37,093 nucleotides of DNA from Acidobacteriota bacterium (GTDB lineage: Bacteria > Acidobacteriota > UBA4820 > DSQY01): NCBI GenBank assembly GCA_040752915.1, contig JBFMHB010000029.1, positions 1 through 37,093 of the forward strand, in the 5' to 3' direction. The notes beneath the pieces were generated by a model. The model searched no databases, was not told the origin of the DNA, and saw only the letters and a program-made list of their open reading frames with translations. Both the position numbers and the translations under genes were made by a program. The first letter of the stretch is position 1. Every line of letters starts with the position of its first letter. Of this stretch, positions 1 to 8,210 are shown piece after piece.

Positions 1-1097
1 AGGCGGGCGCCGCCCTTGTAGTTGCCCTCGTCGTCGATGACGGCCTTGCTCTCGTGCGGGCAGGTCTTCATGGAGGCCATGGTGCCGCACTCGTAGCAGT
101 AGAAGGTCCAGTCCATGCAGAGGGGCTTGAGCTGGAGAGCGTCCTGGGGGATTTCGAGGAAGATCTTCTGGGCGTCGAAGGGGCCGTAGTAGTCGCCCAC
201 TCCGGCGTGGTCGCGCCCCACGATGAGGTGCGAGCAGCCGTAGTTCTGGCGGAACACGGCGTGGAGCAGGGCCTCGCGGGGGCCGGCGTAGCGCATGTCG
301 AGGGGATATCCGGCCATGGCCACGCGCTCCTTGCGGAAGTACTTGTTCACCAGCGCGTCGATGGCCTTCACGCGGACGTCGGCCGGAATGTCGCCCGGCT
401 TCAGCTTGCCCACGAGCTGGTGAATGTACACGCCGTCGCAGACCTCGATGGCCACCCAGGCGAGGTAGGCGTGGGACCCGTGCATGGGGTTGCGGAGCTG
501 CAGGGCCGCGACGGTGCTCCAGCCGCGCTCCTCGAACATCTTCCTGGCCTCGGCGGGACGCTGGTAGAGGCCCTTGAACTGCTCGGGGAAGTACGATTCG
601 GAGAGGACCTTCACGGGGCCGGCCAGGTTCACGTCGGCCTGCTCCATGACCATCTTCACGCCGGGGTGGGCCATGTCGGTGGTGCGGAAGACCTTCTCGC
701 ACTCGTAGGCCTTGTCGATGGTGTACTTCTCGGTGACCTTCATGGTGGCCATGAGGGTGTTGGTCTCCGAGTCCCACAGGGCCACTTCTTCGCCCAGAGA
801 GATGGAATCGGCCAGGTCCTTCTTGGCGGAGAGGGTGATGGGAATGGGCCAGAAAAGGCCGTTCTTGGAGGGCATCGTGTAGGCATCGCAGACGCCCTTC
901 CAGTCGTCGTGGCCCATGAAGCCGTCCAGGGGGGTGAAGCCGCCGATGCCGAGCATGATGAGGTCGCCGGTCTCGCGGCTGGTGATGGGGACCTTCTTCA
1001 GGCCCTGGGCCTTCTTGATCTCTTCGTCCTTGGCCTTCCCTTCGAGCAGAAGGCACTTGAGTTCCTTGCTACCATGCGGGGGTACCAGCTTGCTCAT
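1..1097 (-). CDS. sat: Sulfate adenylyltransferase (dissimilatory ATP sulfurylase), partial
   Basis: Activates sulfate with ATP to adenosine 5'-phosphosulfate (APS) in the cytoplasm, the first step of dissimilatory sulfate reduction. The 365 visible codons match the Sat family used by sulfate reducers: the nucleotide-binding stretch [10 protein letters not shown] (the RNP and HxxH elements), then [11 protein letters not shown], then [10 protein letters not shown], and a C-terminal zinc-type Cys cluster in [17 protein letters not shown]. The ATG at 1097 has an AGGAGG-like ribosome site 6-7 bases upstream. The gene leaves the window at its 3' end, so perhaps 40-60 C-terminal residues are missing compared with the usual 420 or so. 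It lies 221 bp downstream of a dsrN-like gene on the same strand. The dissimilatory role is inferred from sequence resemblance and from its dsrD neighbour; no APS reductase gene is in the window. Confidence 0.95.
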   Translation of the reverse strand, partial: MSKLVPPHGSKELKCLLLEGKAKDEEIKKAQGLKKVPITSRETGDLIMLGIGGFTPLDGFMGHDDWKGVCDAYTMPSKNGLFWPIPITLSAKKDLADSISLGEEVALWDSETNTLMATMKVTEKYTIDKAYECEKVFRTTDMAHPGVKMVMEQADVNLAGPVKVLSESYFPEQFKGLYQRPAEARKMFEERGWSTVAALQLRNPMHGSHAYLAWVAIEVCDGVYIHQLVGKLKPGDIPADVRVKAIDALVNKYFRKERVAMAGYPLDMRYAGPREALLHAVFRQNYGCSHLIVGRDHAGVGDYYGPFDAQKIFLEIPQDALQLKPLCMDWTFYCYECGTMASMKTCPHESKAVIDDEGNYKGGAR

Positions 1098-1318
1098 CGA
1101 CAGCCTCCTCTCAATGCACGCACCTTGAAATCCCTGACGGAAACCGCTTTGGCGGGAAGATCCCCCCTCCCGCAGACGGGGCCCCGGAAAGACCGTTCCG
1201 AGCTGAACGGAGGTCCCCTCTCCAGGCATCATAGGAGGTCGGTCCCCTTCCAGGTATGGAGAATCGAGAGATTCGGCCGCCCTGGGCCAAATCCCGCAGG
1301 CACGGAAGGGGCCTTCAA
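1098..1318 (-). other. sat upstream region
   Basis: Non-coding gap between the dsrN-like gene and sat, long enough to hold a separate sat promoter and leader. On the minus strand there is a -10-like TATGAT at 1233-1228, but no convincing -35 box. A GC-rich inverted repeat (GCGGGA/TCCCGC) lies in the presumptive leader. I see no sigma-54 motif and no recognisable riboswitch. Confidence 0.25.
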
Positions 1319-2830
1319 TTAAACGGAGGGCGTGCGTGTCTTTCGTATGTGGGCGAAATCGCCAGCCGCGCGCAGTAACGAAATGGTCCACTCCGGGCAT
1401 CCCAGGGCGTGCAGGTGCGTGTACGCGGCCCACACCGGTCCTTCCACGAGGCCGTCCCGCCCGTTGAAGGCGCCCGTGCCCCGGCGAACGGCGGCGGCCG
1501 TTCCGGCGGCGGCGGGAAGGACGATTCGGCTGTAATGGAACTCGTGGCCCCTCAGCCGCATGCCCACCTCGAAGAAGGGATTGGGACGGTCCACCTCGAG
1601 CTCCGCGTATCCGTGGCCCTGCGGGTCCGGGAGAACCTCCACGTCCACCGCGAGGACTCCGGCCATGGGGTACGACCTGCCCTCCCAGCGAATGGACCGG
1701 GACAGGAGCATCAGGCCGCCGCACTCGGCGTAGACCGGAAGTCCCGCTCCCACCGCCGCCCGCAAGCCCTCCATCCACCCGCGGGCGGCGGTGAGCTCGG
1801 GCCCGTGGGTTTCGGGAAAGCCGCCGCCGATATAGAGGGCGTCGAGGTCCTGGGGAAATCGCCCGTCCGAGAGGGGCGAGAGGAAGATCAGCCGGGCGCC
1901 CCCCCGTTCCAGGCCCTCGAGATTCTCCGGATAGTAGAAGGTGAAGGCCGAATCCCTCACGACGCCGATGCGGAGGCCGGCTTCGGGCTGGGCGTCGGAA
2001 AGCGTGCCGGTCGGTTCTGGCGCGGGGGCCGCCTGGGTCCGCCGGGCGGCAAGGAGCAGGGCTTCCCAATCCAGGTGGCCGTCGAGGAGGCGCCGGACGT
2101 TGCCCTCCAGCTCCCGGATGTGTGGGTGTTCGCTGGGGGTCACGAGCCCGAGGTGCCGTCCCGGGAGGAGATCACCGGAGGAGGCCCTGGGAAGGACGCC
2201 AAGGACCGGAAGCCCGGTCGTCTCCTCCACCGCTTGCCGGGTCACCCGGGCGTGGCGGGAGCCCGACACCTGGTTGAGCACGACCCCCGCAAAGGACACC
2301 CCGGGGTCCATTTTTTGGCACCCGAGGACCATCGCGGCCGCCGTGCGCGTGACCTTGGTGCCGTTCAGGACGAGTAACACGGGCGCCCCGAGGGCCTTGG
2401 CCAGCTCCGCCGTGCTGTGGGTTCCGCGGGCGTCCGACCCGTCATAGAGCCCGCGGTTTCCCTCGATCACGCTGAGGTCCGGGGAGGCGTGCCGGAAAAA
2501 GGAGGCCCGGGCGCCATCAAAACCCATCAAGTAGGTGTCCAGATTCCGGGCGGCCGTCCCGCAGGCCCAGGTGAGCCATGCGGCGTCGATGTAATCGGGC
2601 CCCTTCTTGAAGGCCGCCGGCTTCAGCCCCTTCTCGCGGGCGAGAAGAAGCAGGCCCAGGGAAACCAGCGTCTTGCCCGAATCCCCCCCCAGTCCGGCGA
2701 TCGCCAGTCGGGGGAGGCATCGAGGCCCGGACCCCCTGGTTGCCCGTGGGGCCAATCCGCGGTCGGTGGGCCGAGGGCCGCGGCGAACCGGCGGCCGCCC
2801 CGCCCCGTCAGTCGTTGGCGGCGCCTTCAC
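1319..2830 (-). CDS. dsrN: CobB/CbiA-family glutamine amidotransferase, probable DsrN siroheme amidase
   Basis: Members of this family amidate side-chain carboxylates of tetrapyrroles using glutamine and ATP (cobyrinate a,c-diamide synthase). The DsrN branch, encoded beside dsrD in sulfate reducers, is thought to make the siroheme amide cofactor of DsrAB. A P-loop variant GLGGDSGKT sits near residue 48, followed by FKKGPDYID, typical of the N-terminal synthetase domain. The C-terminal class I glutaminase domain has its nucleophile Cys in YAECGGLML, with a late EFHYS segment. The 503 codons begin at a GTG that overlaps the last codons of dsrD by 23 bp, so the two are translationally coupled. 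The first 40 residues are Arg/Pro-rich and outside the domain, so a later start is possible. The DsrN call rests on the dsrD linkage; plain CobB/CbiA remains an alternative, although no other cobalamin gene is present. Confidence 0.8.
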   Translation of the reverse strand: MKAPPTTDGAGRPPVRRGPRPTDRGLAPRATRGSGPRCLPRLAIAGLGGDSGKTLVSLGLLLLAREKGLKPAAFKKGPDYIDAAWLTWACGTAARNLDTYLMGFDGARASFFRHASPDLSVIEGNRGLYDGSDARGTHSTAELAKALGAPVLLVLNGTKVTRTAAAMVLGCQKMDPGVSFAGVVLNQVSGSRHARVTRQAVEETTGLPVLGVLPRASSGDLLPGRHLGLVTPSEHPHIRELEGNVRRLLDGHLDWEALLLAARRTQAAPAPEPTGTLSDAQPEAGLRIGVVRDSAFTFYYPENLEGLERGGARLIFLSPLSDGRFPQDLDALYIGGGFPETHGPELTAARGWMEGLRAAVGAGLPVYAECGGLMLLSRSIRWEGRSYPMAGVLAVDVEVLPDPQGHGYAELEVDRPNPFFEVGMRLRGHEFHYSRIVLPAAAGTAAAVRRGTGAFNGRDGLVEGPVWAAYTHLHALGCPEWTISLLRAAGDFAHIRKTRTPSV

Positions 2831-3056
2831 GGTGGGGAAGGGTGATGTAGCTGCCCCCGAAGTAGCTGTAGACGCATCGTCCCGAGTCCATGAGGAGGCG
2901 GATGGCGGCCTTGCAGTCGTCCTTGCTGACCTCGCCCTCGCCGAATTGGGCGATCATGGCCTTGGTCAGGTCGCCGGCCTTCAGGTTCTTCTTTCCCATG
3001 GTCTCTTCGACCAGTTTGAACATGGCTTCCGCGAGCTGTTCGGTCGGAATCGGCAT
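2808..3056 (-). CDS. dsrD: DsrD-like winged-helix protein
   Basis: DsrD is a small winged-helix protein of reductive-type dissimilatory sulfite reducers, reported to activate DsrAB rather than act as a classical DNA-binding regulator. The 82-residue product has the family size (about 78). It has the expected helical N-terminal part with an aromatic/Gly-rich wing near the C-terminus (CVYSYFGGSYITLP). I chose the ATG at 3056 because AGGAGGG lies just upstream; an in-frame extension to 3104 has no such site and would duplicate the promoter region. It overlaps the start of the dsrN-like gene. What is odd is the absence of dsrA and dsrB immediately upstream, where they normally lie; that position holds a sigma-54 activator. 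The call is from similarity of length, composition and wing sequence and is supported by the neighbour. Confidence 0.75.
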   Translation of the reverse strand: MPIPTEQLAEAMFKLVEETMGKKNLKAGDLTKAMIAQFGEGEVSKDDCKAAIRLLMDSGRCVYSYFGGSYITLPHREGAAND

Positions 3057-3074
3057 CAGTGCCCTCCTGGTGTC

Positions 3075-3104
3075 AGGGTAGGAGCGGGGGACGTCCGGGG
3101 TCAA
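3075..3104 (-). promoter_or_regulatory. Putative sigma-70-type promoter of dsrD-dsrN
   Basis: Minus-strand TTGACC (3104-3099) is separated by 18 bp from TACCCT (3080-3075), and the dsrD ribosome site follows. The -35 is good and the -10 weak. It lies in the 63-bp gap after the sigma-54 activator gene, so dsrDN may be transcribed independently of that gene. Confidence 0.35.
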
Positions 3105-3119
3105 GCCCGGGGGGTGAGG

Positions 3120-4463
3120 TCATCGCTCCCCGGTCTCGTCCGGCATCGCTTTCAGCTTTCGAATGAGGGTGGTCCGGTGGATGCCCAGGTCCCGGGCGGC
3201 CCGCGTCCGGTTGCCCCTGTTTCTCGCCAGGGCGGCGCGGATGGCCTCGGCCTCCAGGATATCGAGGCTCCCCCTGGAGCCGGTAAGGGCCGAGGAGGGA
3301 TACCCCGCCAGATTGTCGCGGAAGGGGAGGTGCTCGATGCCGATTTCCCTTTCCCGGCAAAGGATGAAGGCGCGCTCGATGATGTTCTCGAGTTCTCGGA
3401 TGTTGCCCGGGAAATCATGTCGGAGCAGCGCCGCCATGGCTTCGGAGGAGGCGCTCTCGATGGGTTTTCCGGTGGCTTCCCTGTAGCGCTGGATGAAATG
3501 GCGCGTGAGGAGGGGGATGTCCTCGGGCCGTTCCTTGAGCGGGGGAAGCTGGATCTGCAGGACGTTGAGCCGGAAGTAGAGGTCCTCCCGGAAGGTCCCC
3601 TGGCGGACCATGGAAGCCAAATCCCGATGGGTGGCCGTGATCACGCGGACATCGGCCCGTATCGGCACGCTCGAGCCCAGGGGCTCGTAAGTCTTTTCCT
3701 GGAGGAACCTCAGGAGCTTCACTTGAAGGGTCATGGGCAGGTCCCCCACCTCGTCGAGGAAGAGCGTGCCCATCTGGGCCTGGGCTACCCGGCCGAGTCG
3801 ATCGTGGCGGGCGTCGGTGAAGGCCCCCTTGCGGTAGCCGAAGAGTTCGGACTCGAGGAGGGTCTCCGGCAGGGCGGCGCAGTTCAGGGCCACGAAGGGC
3901 CTTCGCTTGCGCGGCCCGTGGTTGTGGATGGCCTTGGCGAGGAGCTCCTTTCCCGTTCCGCTCGCGCCCGTGATGAGGATCGTGCTCGAGCTTTCGGCCA
4001 CCAGCGGCAGGATGGCGAAGATCCGGTGCATCTGCGGGTTTCGGCTGACGATGTCTTCGAACTGGTACTGGCCGTCGATCTTGCGGCGAAGGTCCACGAT
4101 GTGGCTGAGGTCCTTGAAGACCTCCACGCCCCCGAGGAGCTTGCCGGAGGCCGTGGCCAGGGGGGCGGTGCTGATGGAGATGGGAATGGTCCGGCCGTCC
4201 TTGACGTGGATCCGGACCTCCCGGTTCTGCAAGCGCTCCCGGCTGGCGATGCTCCGCCTCAGCGGGCAGACCGTATGGCAGAGGTCGGTCTTGAAAACCG
4301 CCGAGCACTGACGCCCCAGGACTTCTTCCTCCGCATAGCCCGTGATGGACTGCGCGGCGCGATTGAAAGAGGTGATGCGCCCTCCCTGGTCCACCGTGAA
4401 AATCCCCTGGTCCACCACGTCCAGGAGGAGGGGAAAGTAACGGGCGTCCAGCTTGCTGTTCAT
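3120..4463 (-). CDS. Sigma-54-dependent transcriptional activator with N-terminal PAS domain
   Basis: An enhancer-binding protein of 447 residues that uses ATP to remodel RNA polymerase-sigma-54. Order: PAS domain (about 5-120), AAA+ domain (about 138-365), Fis-type helix-turn-helix near the end (RAARDLGIHRTTLIRKLK). Visible motifs are Walker A GASGTGKE (near 167), the sigma-54 contact loop written GAFTDA instead of GAFTGA (near 213) and Walker B GTLFLDEVGD (near 232). The PAS domain carries three Cys (C53, C62, C66; CX8CX3C) resembling, but not identical to, the CX10CX2C motif in the kinases of this window. That makes a redox or metal signal plausible. The ATG at 4463 has GGGAGG upstream; the open frame further 5' is GC-rich read-through. 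It sits 63 bp upstream of dsrD and diverges from the Hmc-like operon, so either may be a target; a sigma-54 promoter at 12629 is a third candidate. Confidence 0.9.
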   Translation of the reverse strand: MNSKLDARYFPLLLDVVDQGIFTVDQGGRITSFNRAAQSITGYAEEEVLGRQCSAVFKTDLCHTVCPLRRSIASRERLQNREVRIHVKDGRTIPISISTAPLATASGKLLGGVEVFKDLSHIVDLRRKIDGQYQFEDIVSRNPQMHRIFAILPLVAESSSTILITGASGTGKELLAKAIHNHGPRKRRPFVALNCAALPETLLESELFGYRKGAFTDARHDRLGRVAQAQMGTLFLDEVGDLPMTLQVKLLRFLQEKTYEPLGSSVPIRADVRVITATHRDLASMVRQGTFREDLYFRLNVLQIQLPPLKERPEDIPLLTRHFIQRYREATGKPIESASSEAMAALLRHDFPGNIRELENIIERAFILCREREIGIEHLPFRDNLAGYPSSALTGSRGSLDILEAEAIRAALARNRGNRTRAARDLGIHRTTLIRKLKAMPDETGER

Positions 4464-4526
4464 GTGCGCCTCCCGGGAGGGGGGCGCCCCGGCGGCGGCC
4501 CCCGCAAGCCCCGACCCTACGACGTG

Positions 4527-4575
4527 TTGCAGGATAATGCAATAGTGACGCGCGACGGTGTTGCAAGCCGCGTCA
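4527..4575. repeat. Inverted repeats in the divergent regulatory region
   Basis: Two nested dyads lie between the divergent sigma-54 activator (start 4463) and the two-CW protein gene (start 4758). The first is TTGCA-N6-TGCAA at 4527-4542. The second is TGACGCG (4546-4552) paired with CGCGTCA (4569-4575) across 16 bp. A further GTGTTGCA copy lies at 4558-4565, and TGACGCG recurs at 4587. This arrangement looks like operators for a dimeric regulator, for instance either flanking gene product. Binding is not shown by the sequence. Confidence 0.45.
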
Positions 4576-4757
4576 TTTCTCGCCCGTGACGCGCGCCTCT
4601 CCGGCAGGGCGGGGAGCGCTCTTCGGTCGGGTTCCCCTTTTTTCTTCAGCCGCTTGCGGAGAAGCGCCCGGAGGCGCGGCGGGATGGTACGAAGACTGCG
4701 TACCCACGGACGGGGGAAAGGGCGAAACCCGCCGATTTCCCCCAAGGAGCGAAAGGC

Positions 4758-5228
4758 ATGGCGGGCCGGCGAATCGGGGTTGGGGAGAGGGTCTTCACGA
4801 CAGGTCAGGCGGCCCGCCTCTGCTTCGTGACGCCCGAGACGATCCTGAACTGGATCCGCGGCGGTCGCCTCAGGGCGTACCGCACGGCGGGCGGGCAGTT
4901 TCGGATCCTCCGGCCGGACCTTCTCCGGTTCATGGTGGAAGAGGGGATGGCCGCCGAGCTCGTGGACGGGGAGGCCGGGCGGAGGCCCACCTGTTGGGAA
5001 TTCCACGAGGAGGAGGACGCCCGATACGGAAGCGTCCTCGGCGAACGCTGCCGGGAGTGCCTCGTCAGGCGCTCCGAGACGTTGAACTGCTGGCAGCTGC
5101 ACGGATTGGTCCCCTTGACCGTCCGCCGCGTGGATCACTGCAAGGACTGCGCCTATTTCCAGAAGTACGGGGAACGGGGCCCGGGGGGGGCCTCGGACCC
5201 GACTTCCGGATGGAGCGCCGAGGATTGA
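4758..5228 (+). CDS. Excisionase/MerR-like helix-turn-helix protein with C-terminal two-CW Cys-rich domain
   Basis: A 156-residue putative regulator. The N-terminal part (about 11-60) is a helix-turn-helix of the excisionase/MerR-like class: FTTGQAARLCFVTPETILNW followed by the wing-like GGRLRAYRTAGGQFRI. The C-terminal half contains two Cys-Trp pairs (CWEF and CWQL) plus CRECL and CKDCAYF. This is the pattern of the 'two-CW' domain seen in proteins of sulfate and metal reducers, and could bind zinc or an Fe-S cluster. AAGGAG precedes the ATG at 4758. It ends 17 bp before the HmcF-like gene, so it is probably the first gene of that operon and a candidate redox-responsive regulator of it. The family assignment of the N-terminus is firm; the ligand and targets are inference. 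Confidence 0.8.
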   Translation: MAGRRIGVGERVFTTGQAARLCFVTPETILNWIRGGRLRAYRTAGGQFRILRPDLLRFMVEEGMAAELVDGEAGRRPTCWEFHEEEDARYGSVLGERCRECLVRRSETLNCWQLHGLVPLTVRRVDHCKDCAYFQKYGERGPGGASDPTSGWSAED

Positions 5229-5245
5229 TGAAAGGGGAGTGCCGA

Positions 5246-6682
5246 ATGGCCCAGGAGTCCGCATCGAGAGTGGAAAACGGGCAACCCGCGCCGGGAGGAG
5301 GGGCGGCGGTGATGCCGAGGCCGAAACTCCTGCCCCACGAAATCTTGGGGCTCAGCTACTACCTTGAGCGGGTGTACCCGGGTGACAAGGTCCGGCGCTT
5401 TCTGGAGATCTTCGCCGCGGTTCTCCAACACAGCAACTACGGACCTCTCGTGGACACGTACTCCCGGGTGGGGGCCAAGTGCGGGAACTGCGCGTGCGCC
5501 TGCCAGATCTACCTGGCCACGAAGGACCCGAGAGACGTCCCGTGCTACCGCTCCAACCTCCTTCTCGAAATTTACCGGAGGCATTTCACCCTGCGAGGGG
5601 TTCTCGGGAGCAAGCTCAGGGGGACCGGCTACCTCACGGAAGAGAAGATCGTCGAACTCGCCGAATCGGCCTACCACTGCACGGGATGCCGCCGGTGCTC
5701 CTTCGAGTGTCCCATGGGCATCGATCACGGCCTGCTGACCCACCTGAGCCGCTACATCCTGAGCGAGATGGACATTGCCCCGAAGGCGCTGGTGGTGGCC
5801 ACGCGCGAACAGCTCGAGGGCAAGACGGGAAACACCTCCGCCATCCCGGTGCCCGCCCTCCTGGACACCCTCGAATTCCTCGAGGACGACATCCGTGACG
5901 AGAAGGGCGTGGACGTGAAGTTCCCCGTGGACCAGCCGGGGCGCGATTTCGTGTTTTTCCCCGCCGTGAGTGATTACCTCCTCGAGGCCGAGACGCTGAA
6001 GGGAATCGCGCTCACCTTCCACGCCGCGGGGGAGACGGACCGGTGGACCATCGGGACCGGGTACTACGACGGGATCAACTACGGGCTCTTCTACAGCGAC
6101 TGGTGCGCCGAGCGCATCATCGAGAAGGAGATCGCCGAAACCAAGCGGCTCGGCGGCCGGACGATCCTCATCGGGGAGTGCGGCCACGCCTCGCGCAGCG
6201 CCAAGGTCTTCGTGCCCTCCTTCGGCGGGGGAAGGGAGGCCCTGCCCGTCCAGAACATCATGGAGATCACCTTCGACATGCTCCGCAGGGGCCGGCTGAA
6301 GCTGAACCCCGAAGCCGTTCCCGAGCGCGTCACCTACCACGATCCCTGCAACATCGCGCGAACCGGGTGGATCGTGGACCAGCCCAGGGAGATCCTGAAG
6401 TCCTTCTGCAAGAACTACGTGGACATGGAGCCCAAGGGAGAGAAGAACTACTGCTGCGGCGGCGGCGGGGGGACGGTCTCCGTGGACGAGATCCGGGCCT
6501 ACCGTACGGGGGTGACCGGCAAGCTCAAGGCGGACCAGATCCGCGCCACCGGGGCCAAGTACGTCGTGGCGCCCTGCGCCAACTGCAAGAAGCAGCTGAG
6601 AGAAGTCTGCGAGGACCACGGGCTGAAGGACGTGGAGGTGGTGGGTCTCCACGACCTCCTGTACAAGGCCATCGTGCTCTGA
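5246..6682 (+). CDS. hmcF: HmcF/HdrD-like Fe-S electron-transfer subunit with CCG domain
   Basis: A cytoplasmic-side Fe-S subunit (478 aa) of a membrane redox complex, in the family of HmcF, TmcB, DsrK and heterodisulfide reductase HdrD. An N-terminal Cys group (C79, C82, C86, C100) is irregular. A canonical cluster follows, CTGCRRCSFECP (from C145). The C-terminal half carries a cysteine-rich CCG domain: DPCNIAR, then NYCCGGGGG, then CANCKKQ, which in HdrB/HdrD binds a non-cubane cluster. No signal peptide is present. The ATG at 5246 follows GGGGAG; an ATG at 5228 overlapping the previous stop is less well spaced. Followed after 17 bp by a cytochrome b-like membrane gene, HmcB-like and HmcC-like genes, it is the expected HmcF of a reduced Hmc complex, although the gene order is inverted relative to Desulfovibrio hmcABCDEF. 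The gene symbol is by homology class only. Confidence 0.88.
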   Translation: MAQESASRVENGQPAPGGGAAVMPRPKLLPHEILGLSYYLERVYPGDKVRRFLEIFAAVLQHSNYGPLVDTYSRVGAKCGNCACACQIYLATKDPRDVPCYRSNLLLEIYRRHFTLRGVLGSKLRGTGYLTEEKIVELAESAYHCTGCRRCSFECPMGIDHGLLTHLSRYILSEMDIAPKALVVATREQLEGKTGNTSAIPVPALLDTLEFLEDDIRDEKGVDVKFPVDQPGRDFVFFPAVSDYLLEAETLKGIALTFHAAGETDRWTIGTGYYDGINYGLFYSDWCAERIIEKEIAETKRLGGRTILIGECGHASRSAKVFVPSFGGGREALPVQNIMEITFDMLRRGRLKLNPEAVPERVTYHDPCNIARTGWIVDQPREILKSFCKNYVDMEPKGEKNYCCGGGGGTVSVDEIRAYRTGVTGKLKADQIRATGAKYVVAPCANCKKQLREVCEDHGLKDVEVVGLHDLLYKAIVL

Positions 6683-6699
6683 GGGGGGAGGAAACGGAC

Positions 6700-7404
6700 A
6701 TGGAATCCTGGATCGAGTTTCTCAGAGGGCCCGGGCTCGTCTTCGCCTTCGCGCTCCTCTTCCTGGGATCCGCGCGGCAGGTGGCCTTGACGGTCGTCGA
6801 GCTGGTTCGGGCCCACCGCAGGGCCGGGGACCCGTCGATCCCTTGGCGGTGGATGTTCAAGAAGAGCCTCGGCTGGATCTTCCCGGTGAACGCGCTGAGG
6901 GGCCGGCGAATCCCCTACACCGTCGCTTCCGCGGTCTTTCACGCCGGAATGCTCCTCGTGCCGGTCTTTCTCGCGGGCCACGTGGCCCTCGTGGAAAAGG
7001 GGACCGGCCTCGCGTGGCCCACTCTCCCCGCCTCGGCGGCCGATGGGCTCACGCTGGCGGCCTTGGCGGCGTTGGCCGTGATCGCGGGCTTCCGCCTCCT
7101 GGAGCGCTCCTCCCGCGAGCTCTCCGGGTTCCAGGATTGGTTTCTCCTGGTCCTGTGCATGGCCACCTTCTTGACCGGCTACTGGGTGGCCCATCCGGAG
7201 GGAAGCCTCCTGCCTTTCTCCCTCGCCTACCTGATCCATCTGGCCGGGGCGTTGCTCGTCATCGCCCTGCTTCCCTTCACGAAGCTGGCCCACGCGCTCC
7301 TTTTTCCCTTCACGCGGATCACGTGGGAGCTCGGCTGGCATTTCGTTCCCCGGGCCGGTGAACGCGTCCGCCTGGCTCTCGGAAAGGAGGGAGAGGGCGT
7401 ATGA
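6700..7404 (+). CDS. hmcE: HmcE-like cytochrome b membrane subunit
   Basis: A 234-residue integral membrane protein of the HmcE/TmcC/NarI-gamma type, near the size of HmcE (about 226). Five hydrophobic segments are visible, roughly residues 9-28, 70-95, 110-128, 145-162 and 172-200. They contain His residues in FHAG, GHVAL, YLIHLAG and KLAHALLF that could ligate heme b and build a quinone site. The ATG at 6700 is preceded by GGGGGGAGGAA. It is 17 bp after the HmcF-like gene and overlaps the HmcB-like gene at ATGA. Its likely job is to pass electrons between membrane quinone or the NrfD-like subunit and the HmcF-like Fe-S subunit. Identification is by topology and gene order more than by conserved sequence. 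Confidence 0.8.
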   Translation: MESWIEFLRGPGLVFAFALLFLGSARQVALTVVELVRAHRRAGDPSIPWRWMFKKSLGWIFPVNALRGRRIPYTVASAVFHAGMLLVPVFLAGHVALVEKGTGLAWPTLPASAADGLTLAALAALAVIAGFRLLERSSRELSGFQDWFLLVLCMATFLTGYWVAHPEGSLLPFSLAYLIHLAGALLVIALLPFTKLAHALLFPFTRITWELGWHFVPRAGERVRLALGKEGEGV

Positions 7405-8210
7405 CCCAGAATCCCTGCATCCTGACGGACGTCACCCTCTGCATCGGCTGCGAGGAATGCGTCGCCGCCTGCCAGAAGATCAACGGCCTGGAGGGGACCG
7501 AGGTCCCGCCCCGTCCCGGCGCCAGCCCCGACGGGCTCTCGGCGTCCCGCTGGACCACCGTGGTGCGGCGACCCGGAAATCGGTACGTCCGCAAGCAATG
7601 CCAGCATTGCGACGATCCGGCTTGCGTCTCCGTGTGTCCCGTGGGCGCCCTCGTCAAGACCCCCGAGGGGCCCGTGATCTACGACAAGTCGGTCTGCATG
7701 GGCTGCCGCTACTGCATGCTCGGCTGTCCCTTCGGCGTGCCTCACTACGAGTGGAGCTCCGCGGCCCCGTCGGTGCGCAAGTGCATCCTGTGCTACGACA
7801 ACCTGAAAGCCGGCAAGGTCCAGGCGCCCGCCTGCGTGACGGCCTGTCCCAAGAAGGCCACGATCTTCGGCACACGGGAGGAGATGCTGGCGGAGGCTCG
7901 GCGCCGGCTGGCGGCCGAACCCGCCAAGTACGTTCAGAAGATCTGGGGGGAACGCGAGGCGGGAGGCACCTCCGTGCTCCTCATCGGCGACATCTCCCTT
8001 GACTTCCTGGCCTGGAACGAGAACCGGCTGACGGGGGACAGACCTCTTCCCGAAAAGACCTGGGCGGCTCTTTGGCCGGTCCCCCTGGAATTCCTGGGCA
8101 TGGGCGCCCTCATGGGAGGCATCTACTGGGTGATCGACCGCCGGCGTCGCCTCGCGGCCGAAAGACAACAGGAACCGGTGAACGGGGAGGGGGGCGGCCA
8201 TGGAAAATAG
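7401..8210 (+). CDS. hmcB: HmcB/HybA-like ferredoxin subunit with four [4Fe-4S] motifs and C-terminal anchor
   Basis: A 269-residue polyferredoxin that should relay electrons inside the Hmc-like complex. Cys motifs for four [4Fe-4S] clusters appear in the DMSO-reductase-B order: CIGCEECVAAC (from C14), CQHCDDPACVSVCP, CMGCRYCMLGCP, and CILCYDN...ACVTACP. A single hydrophobic stretch near residues 230-248 (LEFLGMGALMGGIYWVI) followed by RRRR acts as a membrane anchor, like HybA. Unlike HmcB and HybA there is no twin-arginine signal peptide: the frame starts at the ATG overlapping the previous stop. So its side of the membrane is uncertain. The end overlaps the NrfD-like gene by 11 bp. The ferredoxin call is certain; the complex assignment comes from context. 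Confidence 0.88.
   Translation: MTQNPCILTDVTLCIGCEECVAACQKINGLEGTEVPPRPGASPDGLSASRWTTVVRRPGNRYVRKQCQHCDDPACVSVCPVGALVKTPEGPVIYDKSVCMGCRYCMLGCPFGVPHYEWSSAAPSVRKCILCYDNLKAGKVQAPACVTACPKKATIFGTREEMLAEARRRLAAEPAKYVQKIWGEREAGGTSVLLIGDISLDFLAWNENRLTGDRPLPEKTWAALWPVPLEFLGMGALMGGIYWVIDRRRRLAAERQQEPVNGEGGGHGK

Noticed and set aside
4463-5264. N-terminal extension of the sigma-54 activator to 5264 on the minus strand.
   Set aside because: It would cross the dyad-rich divergent region and the two-CW gene, is low-complexity, and the ATG at 4463 has a good ribosome site directly before the PAS domain.
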